Assembly: GCA_036924835.1 (NCBI GenBank)
Contig: JBAGRR010000001.1
Coordinates: 3,239,001 to 3,303,000, forward strand
Direction: 5' to 3'
DNA from: Nitrobacteraceae bacterium AZCC 1564
Lineage (GTDB): Bacteria; Pseudomonadota; Alphaproteobacteria; Rhizobiales; Xanthobacteraceae
DNA length: 64,000 bases
Below are positions 44,600 through 54,077 of the stretch, in pieces (position 1 is the stretch's first letter; the number at the start of each line of letters is the position of its first letter). Under the pieces are notes generated by a model. The model was not told the DNA's origin and did no database searches. It worked only from the letters and a program-made list of their open reading frames with translations. Position numbers and translations under genes: made by a program.

Positions 44600-45778
44600 A
44601 TGTCGCAGCCGCAACTGTTCACGCCCATCACACTTCGCAAGATTACCGCCAAAAACAGGATCGTGATCTCACCGATGTGCCAGTACTCGGCGGATGATGG
44701 CGTGGCCAACGACTGGCATATGGTTCACCTCGGCAAGTTCGCGCAAGGCGGTGCCGGCATCGTCATGACCGAAGCCGTTGCAGTCGTTGCGGAAGGGCGC
44801 ATCACCCACGGCGACCTTGGGCTGTGGAACGATAGCCAGGTTGCGCCGCTGAAGCGCATCACGTCGTTCATCCGCGCCAATGGTGCGATCCCGGCGATCC
44901 AGCTCGCCCACGCGGGCCGCAAGGCCAGCATGCAGCGGCCTTGGTTTGGCAATGCCGCACTGACGGCTGAAGATCACGCGAGGGGTGATTTGCCGTGGAC
45001 TATCGTCGCGCCCAGCGCCATTCCCATGGATGAAGGCTGGCTGATGCCGCACGAGCTCGCCGATGCGGACATGAAGAAGCTGCGTGAGAATTGGCGTCTT
45101 GCGACGCTGCGGGCCGTCGAGGCGAATTTTGAGGTGCTCGAGATCCATTGCGCTCACGGCTATTTGCTGCACGAATTTCTTTCGGCGCTGTCCAATCATC
45201 GGAGCGATTCCTACGGCGGCGACCGCGCCGGCCGCATGAAATATCCGCTCGAGATCATCGAGACCGTGCGCTCGGCCTGGCCGAAAGAGCGTCCGCTGTT
45301 CGTGCGCATTTCTTCCGTCGACGGCCTCGACGGTGGTCTCGATATCGCCGACTCGATCGCGTTCGTGCGCGAGGCCCAGGCGCGGGGCGCGGATGTGATC
45401 GACTGCTCGTCCGGCGGCCTGATGGGATCGGCCACCGCCGCGCGCATTCCGCGTGGTTATGGATTCCAGGTGCCGTTCGCTGAGGAAATCCGCCGCGAGA
45501 CCAAGGTGAAGACCATGGCCGTGGGATTGATTCTCCATCCGCAGCAGGCCGAGGACATCGTGGCCGAGGGGAAGACCGATCTCGTGGCGGTCGGCCGCGA
45601 GGCGTTGTTCGATCCGAACTGGCCTTTGCATGCCGAACTCGCCTTGCGCCAATCGAATGGCGAGATCGGAGATGGCACGTTTGATTCCTGGCCCAAGCAA
45701 TATGGCTGGTGGCTCGAGCGTCGTGAACCTGGGCTTCGCAAGCTCAGCGGACCAGCGTTGCCGTTCCGCAGAATTTAG
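44600..45778 (+). CDS. NADH:flavin oxidoreductase (Old Yellow Enzyme, YqjM-like)
   Basis: A 392-residue FMN enzyme that reduces activated C=C bonds of enones and related electrophiles with NAD(P)H. Family signatures: SPMCQYS with Cys27 and Tyr29 (the class II, YqjM-type redox-sensing pair), HAGRKAS for substrate/flavin, and HGYLLHEFLSALSNHRSDSYGG. Start ATG 44600 has AGAAGAGA upstream; the longer open frame runs through the tRNA gene and is discounted. It is well separated from the next gene (panE-like, 37 bp on). Confidence 0.92.
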   Translation: MSQPQLFTPITLRKITAKNRIVISPMCQYSADDGVANDWHMVHLGKFAQGGAGIVMTEAVAVVAEGRITHGDLGLWNDSQVAPLKRITSFIRANGAIPAIQLAHAGRKASMQRPWFGNAALTAEDHARGDLPWTIVAPSAIPMDEGWLMPHELADADMKKLRENWRLATLRAVEANFEVLEIHCAHGYLLHEFLSALSNHRSDSYGGDRAGRMKYPLEIIETVRSAWPKERPLFVRISSVDGLDGGLDIADSIAFVREAQARGADVIDCSSGGLMGSATAARIPRGYGFQVPFAEEIRRETKVKTMAVGLILHPQQAEDIVAEGKTDLVAVGREALFDPNWPLHAELALRQSNGEIGDGTFDSWPKQYGWWLERREPGLRKLSGPALPFRRI

Positions 45779-45815
45779 GCCACGCTCCGCCTAACTCCTT
45801 AACGGGCCGGCGGGC

Positions 45816-46820
45816 ATGGCATCATCTCAATCCATTTGCATTGCAGGCGCGGGTAGCATCGGCTGCTTTGTCGGCGGCATGCTGCGTGCCGGAGGCCGAT
45901 CCGTTTCTTTGTTGGCACGGCCACGCGTGATCAACGACATCAATCAGCATGGCTTGAGAGTCACGAGCTTCGAAGGCATTGAGCATCGCCTGTCGTCGGC
46001 AGAGATCAGGCTCTCGGCTGATCCGGCGATCCTTGTGGACGCGGAGATCGTCCTTGTTACGGTAAAGAGCGATGACACCGCGGCAATGGCGGATCAGATT
46101 GCTCGTCATGCGCCTCGCAGTGCTGCGATTGTCAGTCTTCAGAACGGCACCAGTAACGTCGCGGTGTTGCGCGAGCGACTTCGTGGATATCGCGTGCTGG
46201 CCGGCATGGTGCCGTTCAACGTCATTGCTCTTGGTGAGGGGCATTTCCACCGCGCGACCTCTGGCGGCATCTTGCTGGAGAAAGACGAGGTGGATACGGC
46301 AGGCCGGCTATGGCAACCGGAATTGGTCTTTCGCGGGGTGGATAACATCACCGGCATTCAGTGGGGCAAGCTACTCGTCAATCTGAATAATGCTCTGGTC
46401 GCATTGTCTGGTTTGCCGCTGCGTGAGCAGCTCGCACAGAGATCCTGGCGGGTGCTGTTCGCGGACCAATGGCGTGAGGCTCTTATGGTTCTGAAGGCGG
46501 AAGGCATCGCGCCGGTCTCCATGACGCCGCTTCCGGCGTCCCTTACGCCTTATGTCCTGAGATTGCCGGACTTCCTGTTCGAGCGGATCGCGAGCTCAAT
46601 GGTGAAGATCGATCCGAAAGCGCGCTCCTCGATGTGGGAGGATCTGGAGCGCGGGCGGCGTACCGAGATTGATCATCTCCAAGGGCTCATCGTCACGCTG
46701 GCCGCGCGCCACGGCATGCAGGCTCCGCTTTCTGCCCGCATTGCAGACCTCGTTAAACGAGCCGAGCAGGCGGGGAGGGGATCGCCCGGTCTGGGCGTGG
46801 AGCAGATACGACGCGCGTGA
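45816..46820 (+). CDS. 2-dehydropantoate 2-reductase family protein
   Basis: A 334-residue member of the PanE/ApbA family, which reduces ketopantoate to pantoate with NADPH. Nucleotide-binding GAGSIGCFVGGMLRAGG (from residue 9) opens the Rossmann fold, the helical C-terminal domain follows, and the catalytic Lys is likely in INWGKLLVNLNNAL (here QWGKLLVNLNNAL). Paralogues with other oxoacid substrates are common, so the pantothenate role is not certain and no other pantothenate gene is nearby. Confidence 0.85.
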   Translation: MASSQSICIAGAGSIGCFVGGMLRAGGRSVSLLARPRVINDINQHGLRVTSFEGIEHRLSSAEIRLSADPAILVDAEIVLVTVKSDDTAAMADQIARHAPRSAAIVSLQNGTSNVAVLRERLRGYRVLAGMVPFNVIALGEGHFHRATSGGILLEKDEVDTAGRLWQPELVFRGVDNITGIQWGKLLVNLNNALVALSGLPLREQLAQRSWRVLFADQWREALMVLKAEGIAPVSMTPLPASLTPYVLRLPDFLFERIASSMVKIDPKARSSMWEDLERGRRTEIDHLQGLIVTLAARHGMQAPLSARIADLVKRAEQAGRGSPGLGVEQIRRA

Positions 46821-47058
46821 TGTTTGCTATGCAGCAAAACCATTTGGAAAACGCATTAAACAGTCTGACCGTCTGGAGCCGCGGCTGGCTGAAGCATCCG
46901 TCCTGGATTATATTCTTCTTGCTGATGTGATCGCCGGGCAATGACAAAGGCTTTCCCTTTCCCACGCGCCCGGTGCGGTCATTCCGGTTAGCGTGTGCAT
47001 GCCAGCTTTCCGGAATGAACCATGTGCGAGACTGAGAGTTGGAACTCTGGAGGCTCAC

Positions 47059-47421
47059 ATGTATGCAGATTCGGTTAGAGATAAACCTCACCGTCTTGTC
47101 GCCAGCGACAGGGTGGAGGGTGCAAGGCTGCTGAACGCCGACGGCAAGAAAATCGGACATATCAAGCGGCTGATGATCGACAAGCTCAGCGGAAACGTCG
47201 CTTATGCGGTGGTCTGCTTCGGCGGATTCCTCGGAATCGGAGAAGAGTATTTTCCGCTTCCATGGTCGAGCATGAAGTACAATCCGGCGGTGGAAGCCTA
47301 CGAGCTTATGACGCTGATGAGCGATGAAGAGCTCGCCAAGGCACCGTCCTACGCAGCCAATAAGGACTTCGACTGGGGCAACCGGATACGCGAAGTCGAC
47401 GCGTATTGGATTGGCTTCTGA
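47059..47421 (+). CDS. PRC-barrel domain protein
   Basis: A 120-residue protein that is almost entirely a PRC barrel: HRLVASDRVEGARLLNADGKKIGHIKRLMIDKLSGNVAYAVVCFGG, followed by FLGIGEEYFPLPWSSMKYN. PRC barrels occur in photosynthetic reaction-centre H subunits and RNA-processing factors; stand-alone forms like this are of unknown function in alphaproteobacteria and often stress-linked. The start ATG 47059 has GGAGG 5 bp upstream; an earlier in-frame ATG at 46993 lacks one. Confidence 0.9.
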   Translation: MYADSVRDKPHRLVASDRVEGARLLNADGKKIGHIKRLMIDKLSGNVAYAVVCFGGFLGIGEEYFPLPWSSMKYNPAVEAYELMTLMSDEELAKAPSYAANKDFDWGNRIREVDAYWIGF

Positions 47422-47455
47422 CGATCGCTGATAGGGACCCTTGAACGACGCAGGG

Positions 47456-48778
47456 CTACGCTGCTGCGGCCTGCGTCAGGCGATGTGTTTCTCCGCGCCG
47501 ATAAACCATCAGGGTTGCGACCAGCCCGCAGACAGCAGCGAATGTGATCCATAAACCAGGAGCCGCCTTGTCGCCCGTTGCTTCGATCAGCGCGGTTGAA
47601 ACTGCTGGCGTGAAGCCGCCGAATAGCGCCGTGGCGAGGCTGTAGCACAACGAAAAGCCGACCGTCCGCACGCTGGCGGGCACAATCTCGGTGAGGGCAA
47701 CCACCATGGCGCCGTTGTAGCTGCCATAGAGACGCGAGAGCCATAGCTCGACCAGCAGCATCCTCTCGAACGATGGATGCGACACCAGCCATGACATGGT
47801 GGGGTACGCCGTCAGAATTGTGAGGATGGTAAAACCCATCAGAATCGGGCGCCGGCCGATGCGGTCGGACAGCGCGCCCATCACTGGAAGCCAGAACAGA
47901 TTGGACAGCGCCACGCAGAACGTGACGATCAGCGAGTCCGTGATCGACAATTTCAGCACGCTCTTGCCGAAGGTCGGCGTGTAGACCGTGATCAGGTAGA
48001 ACGAAACAGTGGTCATGACCACGAGCAGCATTCCGGCGAGCACGATCCACCAGTTCGATATGATCGATTGAAAGATTTCCGAAAGGGTTGGTTGCCGCTT
48101 GCGTGCGAGAAAGGCTTCGGTCTCCTGCAGCGAGCGCCGAATGATGAAAATAAACGGTACGATCAGCGAGCCGATGAGGAAGGGGATGCGCCAGCCCCAA
48201 TCGGACATTGTTTGCGCCGCGATCGATGTGTTCAGGAAATAGCCGATAATGGCCGCGACGATGATTGCGACCTGTTGGCTGCCCGACTGCCAGCTAACGT
48301 AAAATCCCTTGCTGTTCGGCGGCGCCATTTCCGCGAGATACACCGACACGCCGCCGAGTTCGACGCCAGCCGAGAAGCCCTGCAACAGGCGGCCGATCAG
48401 GACAAGGAGGGGGGCGGCCAAGCCGATGGTCGCATAAGACGGGACGAACGCGATCAGCACAGTGCCGACGGCCATGATCGCCAGAGTGACAATCAGGCCT
48501 TTTCGGCGCCCGACGCGGTCGACATAGGCGCCCAGCACGATTGCTCCAAGCGGGCGCATGAGAAAGCCTGCACCGAACGTCATGAAGGTCGCCAGCAGCG
48601 ACACGAACTCATTGCCCGCCGGAAAAAAAGCTTTCGCGATATAGGTCGCGTAGAATCCGAACAGGAAGAAGTCGAACATCTCCAGGAAATTTCCGCTGGT
48701 GACGCGGAGCACGGCTGCGAGCTTCGATTGTGTGACCTTGGGACTCAGCTCGGGTGCTGAGGTCGGCGCGGCAGTCAT
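47456..48778 (-). CDS. MFS transporter, metabolite:H+ symporter (MHS) family
   Basis: A 440-residue, 12-helix proton-coupled transporter. The segment [20 protein letters not shown] and the loop motif [13 protein letters not shown] with [20 protein letters not shown] are typical of the citrate/tricarballylate/proline-betaine (CitA, TcuC, ProP) branch. The likely cargo is a small carboxylate. ATG 48778 has GGAG 5 bp upstream; the open frame continues upstream into a palindromic repeat without family resemblance. It may supply substrate for the acyl-CoA genes, but no such link is shown. Confidence 0.9.
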   Translation of the reverse strand: MTAAPTSAPELSPKVTQSKLAAVLRVTSGNFLEMFDFFLFGFYATYIAKAFFPAGNEFVSLLATFMTFGAGFLMRPLGAIVLGAYVDRVGRRKGLIVTLAIMAVGTVLIAFVPSYATIGLAAPLLVLIGRLLQGFSAGVELGGVSVYLAEMAPPNSKGFYVSWQSGSQQVAIIVAAIIGYFLNTSIAAQTMSDWGWRIPFLIGSLIVPFIFIIRRSLQETEAFLARKRQPTLSEIFQSIISNWWIVLAGMLLVVMTTVSFYLITVYTPTFGKSVLKLSITDSLIVTFCVALSNLFWLPVMGALSDRIGRRPILMGFTILTILTAYPTMSWLVSHPSFERMLLVELWLSRLYGSYNGAMVVALTEIVPASVRTVGFSLCYSLATALFGGFTPAVSTALIEATGDKAAPGLWITFAAVCGLVATLMVYRRGETHRLTQAAAA

Positions 48779-48857
48779 TGCGTCTCCGGGAGGCTTCCTG
48801 TTGGCGCGATGAACCTGCGCCGTTTTGCCACATCCTGCAAGACAGCGCGGGTTCGTG

Positions 48858-49027
48858 CTGGTGGAGTGGATTGGACATTCGCTCCCCAACCCGGCTGCAG
48901 GTTCGGCAAGCGAATGTCCAATCCAAAACTCCACTAGACCTTATATTTGCTAGTGGTCCTTTTGATTCTAACATTCGCAGAAGGTGCCCGCCGAAACGGG
49001 ATGTGAATGTTAGAATCGGACCACTAG
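48858..49027. repeat. Paired CTAG palindromes
   Basis: Hairpin 1 (48858-48937) starts CTGGTGGAG and ends CTCCACTAG, arms around GGATTGGACATTCGCT. Hairpin 2 (48950-49027) runs CTAGTGGTCC to GGACCACTAG, arms around GATTCTAACATTC. Spacer: ACCTTATATTTG. Each hairpin has a 3-4-nt excess on the spacer-side arm. It lies between the 5' end of the MHS transporter and the 3' end of the FAD dehydrogenase. Confidence 0.92.
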
Positions 49028-49037
49028 GGATCAGGTG

Positions 49038-50696
49038 CTATGCGATTGCGTTTGCTGCGGCGCGGCCGGCGTTGCGTCCAGAGAAAAGACAGCCACCCAG
49101 GAACGTCCCTTCCAGCGCGCGGTAGCCGTGCATGCCGCCGCCACCAAAGCCGGCGGCTTCGCCCACCGCATAGAGGCCCGGAATGATCTGGCCGTTGGCG
49201 CCGAAGACGCGCGCATCCAGGTCGGTCTCAAAGCCGCCCAGCGTTTTCCGCGTCAGGATGTTGAGCCGGACGGCGATCAAAGGTCCGTGCGCCGGATCAA
49301 GGATCTTGTGCGGCCTGGCGGTCCGGATCAGCTTGTCCCCGACGTAGCGCCGCGCGTTGTGGATGCCCATCACCTGGGTATCTTTGACATAAGGGTTATC
49401 GATCTCGCGGTCGCGGGCCTCGATCTGCTGTTTGATGCTCTCGACGTTGAGCAGGTCATCTCCGCTGAGGTTGTTCATGGCGCCGACAAGGTCCGCAAGA
49501 TTGTCGCGGACGATGAAGTCGACGCCTTTCTGCTTAAACGCTTCGACCGGTGCGGGTGCGCCTTTGTTCAGTGCGCGCCGGACGGTCATGCGCCAGCTTT
49601 TGCTGGTCAGGTCCGGGTTCTGCTCGGAGCCCGAGAGCGCGAATTCCTTCTTGATGATGCTTTGCGTCAGGATGAACCACGAGTAATCGTAGCCGGACTT
49701 CATGATGTATTCGAGCTGACCGAGCGTGTCGTAGCCGGGATAAAGCGGCGAGGGCAGGCGCTTGCCGGTGGCGTCGAACCACATGGACGATGGTGCCGGC
49801 AGAATGCGGATGCCGTGTCCGGGCCAGATCGGCGACCAGTTGTGAACGCCTTCGACATAGTGCCACACGCGGTCGCGGTTAATCAGACGGGCACCTGCGG
49901 CTTCGGTGATGCCGATCATGCGGCCATCGACATGGGCGGGCACGCCGCTGACCATTCTCTTCGGCGGAATGCCGAGGCGCTTCGGCCAGTTCTGCCGCAC
50001 CAAATCATGGTTCCCGCCGATTCCGCCCGAGGCAACGATCACCGCCTGCGCCTTCAACGAGAAATCGCCCGTAACCTGGCGGGATGAACTGACACCGCGC
50101 GGCTCTGATGATGGTTCCAGGGTTTTCCCGCTCACGCCTCTGACTTGGCCTGCTGCCATGTCGAGCGAATCGACGCGATGACGGAATTTGAATTCGATGC
50201 GGCCTGTCTTTGCATGTTCGCGTGCGCGGCGCTCGAACGGTTCCAGGACGCCGGGTCCCGTTCCCCAACTCACGTGAAAACGTGGGACTGAGTTGCCGTG
50301 ACCCATCGCGTCGTAACCGCCACGTTCCGCCCAACCGACGATGGGAAAGATTCGGTGACCCATGGCCTGCAACCAGTCCCGCTTTTCGCCGGCGGCGAAC
50401 GCGACATAGGCTTCGGCCCATCGTCTGGGCCAGTGATCTTCGTCGCGATCGAATCCTGCGGTGCCCAGCCAGTCCTGCCAGGCGAGCTCGTGCGAATCCT
50501 TGATCCCGAGCCGCCGTTGCTCAGGTGTATCGACGAGGAACAGCCCGCCCAATGACCAGAAGGCTTGCCCGCCGAGGTTCTGTTCGCCCTCCTGCTCGAC
50601 AACAATGACGCGCTTGCCCGCATCGGCCAATTCCGTTGCGGCAACAAGACCGGCAAGCCCTGCTCCCACGATAATCACATCGGCATCGTTCGCCAT
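49038..50696 (-). CDS. FAD-binding dehydrogenase (KstD/fumarate-reductase-like)
   Basis: A 552-residue flavoprotein. The N-terminal dinucleotide motif GAGLAGLVAA (from residue 11), a GG motif VIVASGGIGGNHDLVR (about 235) and the C-terminal GLYAVGEAAGFGGGGMHGYRALEGTFLGGCLFSGR that closes over FAD mark the fumarate reductase/3-ketosteroid dehydrogenase superfamily. The substrate is unknown. Length and motifs match a conserved 'FAD-binding dehydrogenase' seen in Bradyrhizobium relatives. A palindromic repeat ends 10 bp past its stop. Confidence 0.87.
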   Translation of the reverse strand: MANDADVIIVGAGLAGLVAATELADAGKRVIVVEQEGEQNLGGQAFWSLGGLFLVDTPEQRRLGIKDSHELAWQDWLGTAGFDRDEDHWPRRWAEAYVAFAAGEKRDWLQAMGHRIFPIVGWAERGGYDAMGHGNSVPRFHVSWGTGPGVLEPFERRAREHAKTGRIEFKFRHRVDSLDMAAGQVRGVSGKTLEPSSEPRGVSSSRQVTGDFSLKAQAVIVASGGIGGNHDLVRQNWPKRLGIPPKRMVSGVPAHVDGRMIGITEAAGARLINRDRVWHYVEGVHNWSPIWPGHGIRILPAPSSMWFDATGKRLPSPLYPGYDTLGQLEYIMKSGYDYSWFILTQSIIKKEFALSGSEQNPDLTSKSWRMTVRRALNKGAPAPVEAFKQKGVDFIVRDNLADLVGAMNNLSGDDLLNVESIKQQIEARDREIDNPYVKDTQVMGIHNARRYVGDKLIRTARPHKILDPAHGPLIAVRLNILTRKTLGGFETDLDARVFGANGQIIPGLYAVGEAAGFGGGGMHGYRALEGTFLGGCLFSGRNAGRAAANAIA

Positions 50697-50985
50697 TTCG
50701 TTGTCTCCCCCATTCTTTCAATTGAAGCGTGGGGTGCGAAGCCGGGTCAACGAAATTTCTGCGCGCGACAAATTCCGGGCAAGATCGTGTGCTCTCGATT
50801 GAGTCGTTCAATGAACGATGCAACGTGTGTTCCAATGGCTTGCGCGTAGACGCATGTGCAGCAAGCCAGCAACACCATACCAGAATTCGTTTTTGCGTCG
50901 CGGGTCGCGCTAGACAAAATGCCTGACACGCAACACGCTGTTGCTGCCCTGACCATTGCATCACCCAGGGCGACGGGGCCAGTGA

Positions 50986-51456
50986 ATGAAGTTTGTGACG
51001 GGGATTCTCGCGGCGGTTCTTCTCTTGGCAGGTGTTGGCGCAAGTCATGCCGTGATCCGAATCTCCGACGACAGAGGTGGCCGCATCGGAACTTACGTTG
51101 ACCGGTTTCAAGGTCTGCGTGGTTCCGGGGAAACCGTAATGATCGATGGCTTGTGTGCTTCGGCCTGCACCATTGTTCTCGGCGCTGTCCCCCACGACAA
51201 GATTTGCGTGACCCCACGGGCCGCACTCGGATTTCATGCGGCTTGGGACCCCGGCGCCGGTGGCCGGCCCGTGACGAATCCGGAAGCAACCCGGATGCTC
51301 TACGAAATGTATCCGGCGTCGATACGCCGGTGGATTTCGCGGCGCGGCGGATTGAAGCCGCGAATGATCTTTCTCCGGGGCCGCGAACTCGCCAATATGT
51401 ATCGGCCCTGTTATCTCGACGCGCAGGCTTCTGCGCATCCGACCACGCATCGCTAG
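50986..51456 (+). CDS. Exported ClpP-like protein
   Basis: A 156-residue secreted protein: signal peptide KFVTGILAAVLLLAGVGASH, then a short ClpP/crotonase-like core. GLCASACTIVLG places a serine in the position of the ClpP nucleophile (SAC) and GFHAAWDP a histidine. It may be a periplasmic serine peptidase or a non-catalytic relative. Family members seem to be this short, so truncation is not required. The stop TAG (51454-51456) belongs to the CTAG that begins the next repeat, so the last residues may have been changed by its insertion. Confidence 0.7.
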   Translation: MKFVTGILAAVLLLAGVGASHAVIRISDDRGGRIGTYVDRFQGLRGSGETVMIDGLCASACTIVLGAVPHDKICVTPRAALGFHAAWDPGAGGRPVTNPEATRMLYEMYPASIRRWISRRGGLKPRMIFLRGRELANMYRPCYLDAQASAHPTTHR

Positions 51457-51612
51457 TGTGGTGGTTCAGCGGTTCGCTCATTTTTCCCGCGAGTCCTTGC
51501 AGCGAACTTCTGAACCACACTAGAACCATAAATTCGCTCGTGTCCTATCGAATCCAAAGTTCGCTACGGGGCGCGCTGCACGATGAGGCGAGCTTTGGAT
51601 TCGGGGCACCAG
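51453..51612. repeat. Paired CTAG palindromes
   Basis: Hairpin 1 (51453-51523) starts CTAGTGTGG and ends CCACACTAG; hairpin 2 (51537-51612) starts CTCGTGTCC and ends GGGGCACCAG, a decayed end. Spacer: AACCATAAATTCG. Order and spacer are the reverse complement of the 5301-5467 pair. It contains the stop codon of the preceding gene. Confidence 0.9.
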
Positions 51613-51770
51613 CGGCTCAATTCTCCAACGTTGCCAAAGTCTTGCTCCGCGTCATGTGATCGCAGAGCAGGCCGGTAGCGCTTGCCCGGCGCCGCCATGG
51701 GCTTTATCTGATTTGGGTAGCCGTTGATGTCGTCCTTGCATGCGATATCAGGATCAAGGAACGGATCATC

Positions 51771-52361
51771 ATGGAGAGGACCACCCGGCCGCTGACTGTG
51801 ATTGCTGCGTTTGCGGCCAGTCTTGCGATTGGTTTGTTGGTGACGTTGTGGCTCGTCGGCGGTTTCCGCGGCGCTGCTGCCCCGGCCGCAATCGGCGGAC
51901 CCTTCCAACTGACAGATCAGACCGGTCAGACGGTGACCGAGAAGAATCTTGTGGGCCGTCCGAGCATCATTTTCTTTGGGTTCACCCACTGTCCGGATGT
52001 CTGCCCCACATCACTGTTCGAAATGTCCGAAGTACTGCGCGCCATGGGCCCCGATGCCGACAAGGTCAACGCATTTTTCGTATCAGTCGATCCCGAGCGG
52101 GACACCCCCCAGGCCATGAAGGACTATCTTTCAAGTTTTGATCCGCATTTGAGGGGGCTGACGGGAAGCAACGAGGCGATCGCCAGTGTGATTTCGGCGT
52201 ATCGCGTCTATGCCAAGAAGGTCCCGTTGAAGGACGGCGATTACACTATGGATCACACCGCGCTGATCTATCTGATGGATCGCGAAGGAAAGTTCGTGCG
52301 GCCCTTTGATCTAAAGCGGAAGCCCGAAGAAGCTGTGGCTGATTTGAAACGGTACCTCTGA
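51771..52361 (+). CDS. SCO family copper chaperone
   Basis: A 196-residue membrane-anchored thioredoxin-fold protein that helps assemble the CuA site of cytochrome c oxidase. One N-terminal helix (about 8-32), then the copper motif with Cys74 and Cys78 (THCPDVCPT) and the third ligand His162 (TMDHTALIYL). All three ligands are present. No cytochrome oxidase genes are nearby. A weak hydrophobic anchor and position 93 bp before a binding-protein gene suggest its own transcript. Confidence 0.92.
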   Translation: MERTTRPLTVIAAFAASLAIGLLVTLWLVGGFRGAAAPAAIGGPFQLTDQTGQTVTEKNLVGRPSIIFFGFTHCPDVCPTSLFEMSEVLRAMGPDADKVNAFFVSVDPERDTPQAMKDYLSSFDPHLRGLTGSNEAIASVISAYRVYAKKVPLKDGDYTMDHTALIYLMDREGKFVRPFDLKRKPEEAVADLKRYL

Positions 52362-52455
52362 GAAACTCCGCACCCGCACCGCACCCGTAAGGCCTAAACC
52401 TTCTCGCGTCCTTCCCCGGATCGTCTATAAGACCGTCACGCGGACGTCTTGGACA

Positions 52456-53382
52456 ATGCAACCACAGATAGCAAAACCTTTTAGCCTTCGGCGACTCGGC
52501 GCCGGTGTGGCAGGCGCGCTGGCAGCCGGATGGTTGTGTGTGGCGTTGCTTGGAAACTCGGTTTCTCCAGCTGCCGCGCAGACGGCCTCGCCCGAGAGCA
52601 AGCCGAAGGCGGCCGCACCTCAGGCGGTCCCGGGGTTCTGGGACCCACGGCGGCGGCCTGAGCGCCCGGACCTGTCACGTCTGAGCGTGATCCGGTTTAT
52701 GACCGAAACCGACTATCCGCCGTTCAATTTCACGGGTCCAGACGGGAATCCGGCAGGGTTCAACGTCGATCTGGCGCGGCTGATCTGTGAAGAAATCAAG
52801 GTGACCTGCACGATCCAGATGCGGCGGTTCGAAACGCTGGTGGATGCGATCAACAGCAACCGTGGTGACGCGATCATCGCATCCATGGCTGTCACGCCGC
52901 AGCTTCGCGCCAAGCTCGATTTCAGCGACCCATACTACCGCGCGCCGGCCCGCTTCGTGTCGCGACGTGACGGGGTGATGGCGGAGGTCCGCCCGGAATA
53001 TCTTGAAGGCAAGAAAGTCGGTGTCATCGCAGGCTCGGCGCACGAGGCTTACCTGAAGACGCTGTTCACCGACGCGCAGATCGTCAGCTTTCCGAATGAC
53101 GAGGCGCTGCGCACAGCGCTCCGGCGCGGCGACGTCGATTTTATTTTCGGCGATGCGATTTCGCTCGCGCTGTGGATCAACGGCACGGATTCCGGCGATT
53201 GCTGCGCGTTCAGCGGCGGCCCCTTCGTTGAGAGCCGTTATTTTGGTGAGGGAATAGGAATCGGGGTACGCCGTGGCAATGATCTGCTGCGCCAGGCGCT
53301 GAATTGGGCCATGTTCAGGCTGTGGGAGAAGGGCCGGTACACCGATCTGTGGTTGCGCTATTTCTCCGTGAGTCCCTTCTAG
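52456..53382 (+). CDS. Amino-acid-type (SBP family 3) periplasmic binding protein
   Basis: A 308-residue exported binding protein of the polar amino-acid type. A long signal region ends near PAAAQT; a Pro-rich linker follows; then IRFMTETDYPPFNFTGPDGNPAGFNVDLARLICEE opens the SBP_bac_3 fold, with the ligand loop AIIASMAVTPQLRAKLDFSDPYYRAPARFV and GVIAGSAHEAYLKTLF. No permease or ATPase is adjacent. The extended N-terminal Ala/Pro segment may serve as a spacer to the membrane. Orphan subunit of an ABC importer, or a sensor. Confidence 0.88.
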   Translation: MQPQIAKPFSLRRLGAGVAGALAAGWLCVALLGNSVSPAAAQTASPESKPKAAAPQAVPGFWDPRRRPERPDLSRLSVIRFMTETDYPPFNFTGPDGNPAGFNVDLARLICEEIKVTCTIQMRRFETLVDAINSNRGDAIIASMAVTPQLRAKLDFSDPYYRAPARFVSRRDGVMAEVRPEYLEGKKVGVIAGSAHEAYLKTLFTDAQIVSFPNDEALRTALRRGDVDFIFGDAISLALWINGTDSGDCCAFSGGPFVESRYFGEGIGIGVRRGNDLLRQALNWAMFRLWEKGRYTDLWLRYFSVSPF

Positions 53383-53402
53383 CCTGACTGGGCAAAGATC
53401 GA

Positions 53403-54053
53403 ATGAGCGCCATGAGGACGGCAAAGCTGAAAAGGATCGCCGCAGCTTGCCTGGCGCTGCTCGGCTGGGCTGCTCTTGTGCTTCAGTACGTCCTGCTGCT
53501 TCAGAACATCGACGCGCTTGGTCTGTCGACGGCAGAGGGAACCATTAGGTTCTTTTCGTTCTTTACCATTCAGTCCAACATTCTCGTCGCATTGGTTCTG
53601 ACCGCATTTGCCATCAAGAGCGGTCCGGACGAATGGCTGGTGCATCCTTTCGTGCGTTCCGCAGTGGCCGTCTATATCGCGCTGGTCGGGATCGTATACT
53701 TCGCCGTGCTCCGCCAGCTCTGGGCTCCGAAAGGGGCACAATGGGTCGCGGACGTGGTGCTGCATTATGCCATGCCGCTTGGTTATCTGGCCTTCTGGCT
53801 GACATGCGTCCGCAAGGCCGGACTGCGATGGTACGATCCGCTGTTATGGCTGATTTACCCGCTGTTTTACCTGGCCTTTATCCTTGTCCGCGGGAAATTG
53901 GCGGGTTTTTATCCCTATCCCTTTATCAACGTCGGGACCTTGGGTTATGCCAAGGTTGCGTTTAATACACTTGGGTTGCTGATCGTCTGCGCTGCGCTCG
54001 GCACCATTTTTGTAGCGGTTGGCTGGTGGCTCTCGCGCCGGCAAAAACCCTGA
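53403..54053 (+). CDS. Pr6Pr family membrane protein
   Basis: A 216-residue protein with six or seven hydrophobic helices and the FFSFFTIQSNILVALVL and VLHYAMPLGYLAFWL segments that mark the Pr6Pr (FAR-17a/AIG1-like) family. The conserved Thr and Asn of FTIQSN may be catalytic in related lipid (FAHFA) hydrolases; bacterial activity is untested. It lies 20 bp after the binding-protein gene and 24 bp before lysS, so it may be cotranscribed with either. Confidence 0.85.
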   Translation: MSAMRTAKLKRIAAACLALLGWAALVLQYVLLLQNIDALGLSTAEGTIRFFSFFTIQSNILVALVLTAFAIKSGPDEWLVHPFVRSAVAVYIALVGIVYFAVLRQLWAPKGAQWVADVVLHYAMPLGYLAFWLTCVRKAGLRWYDPLLWLIYPLFYLAFILVRGKLAGFYPYPFINVGTLGYAKVAFNTLGLLIVCAALGTIFVAVGWWLSRRQKP

Positions 54054-54077
54054 TCTTGTCCGGGCGCGGAGAATTCG

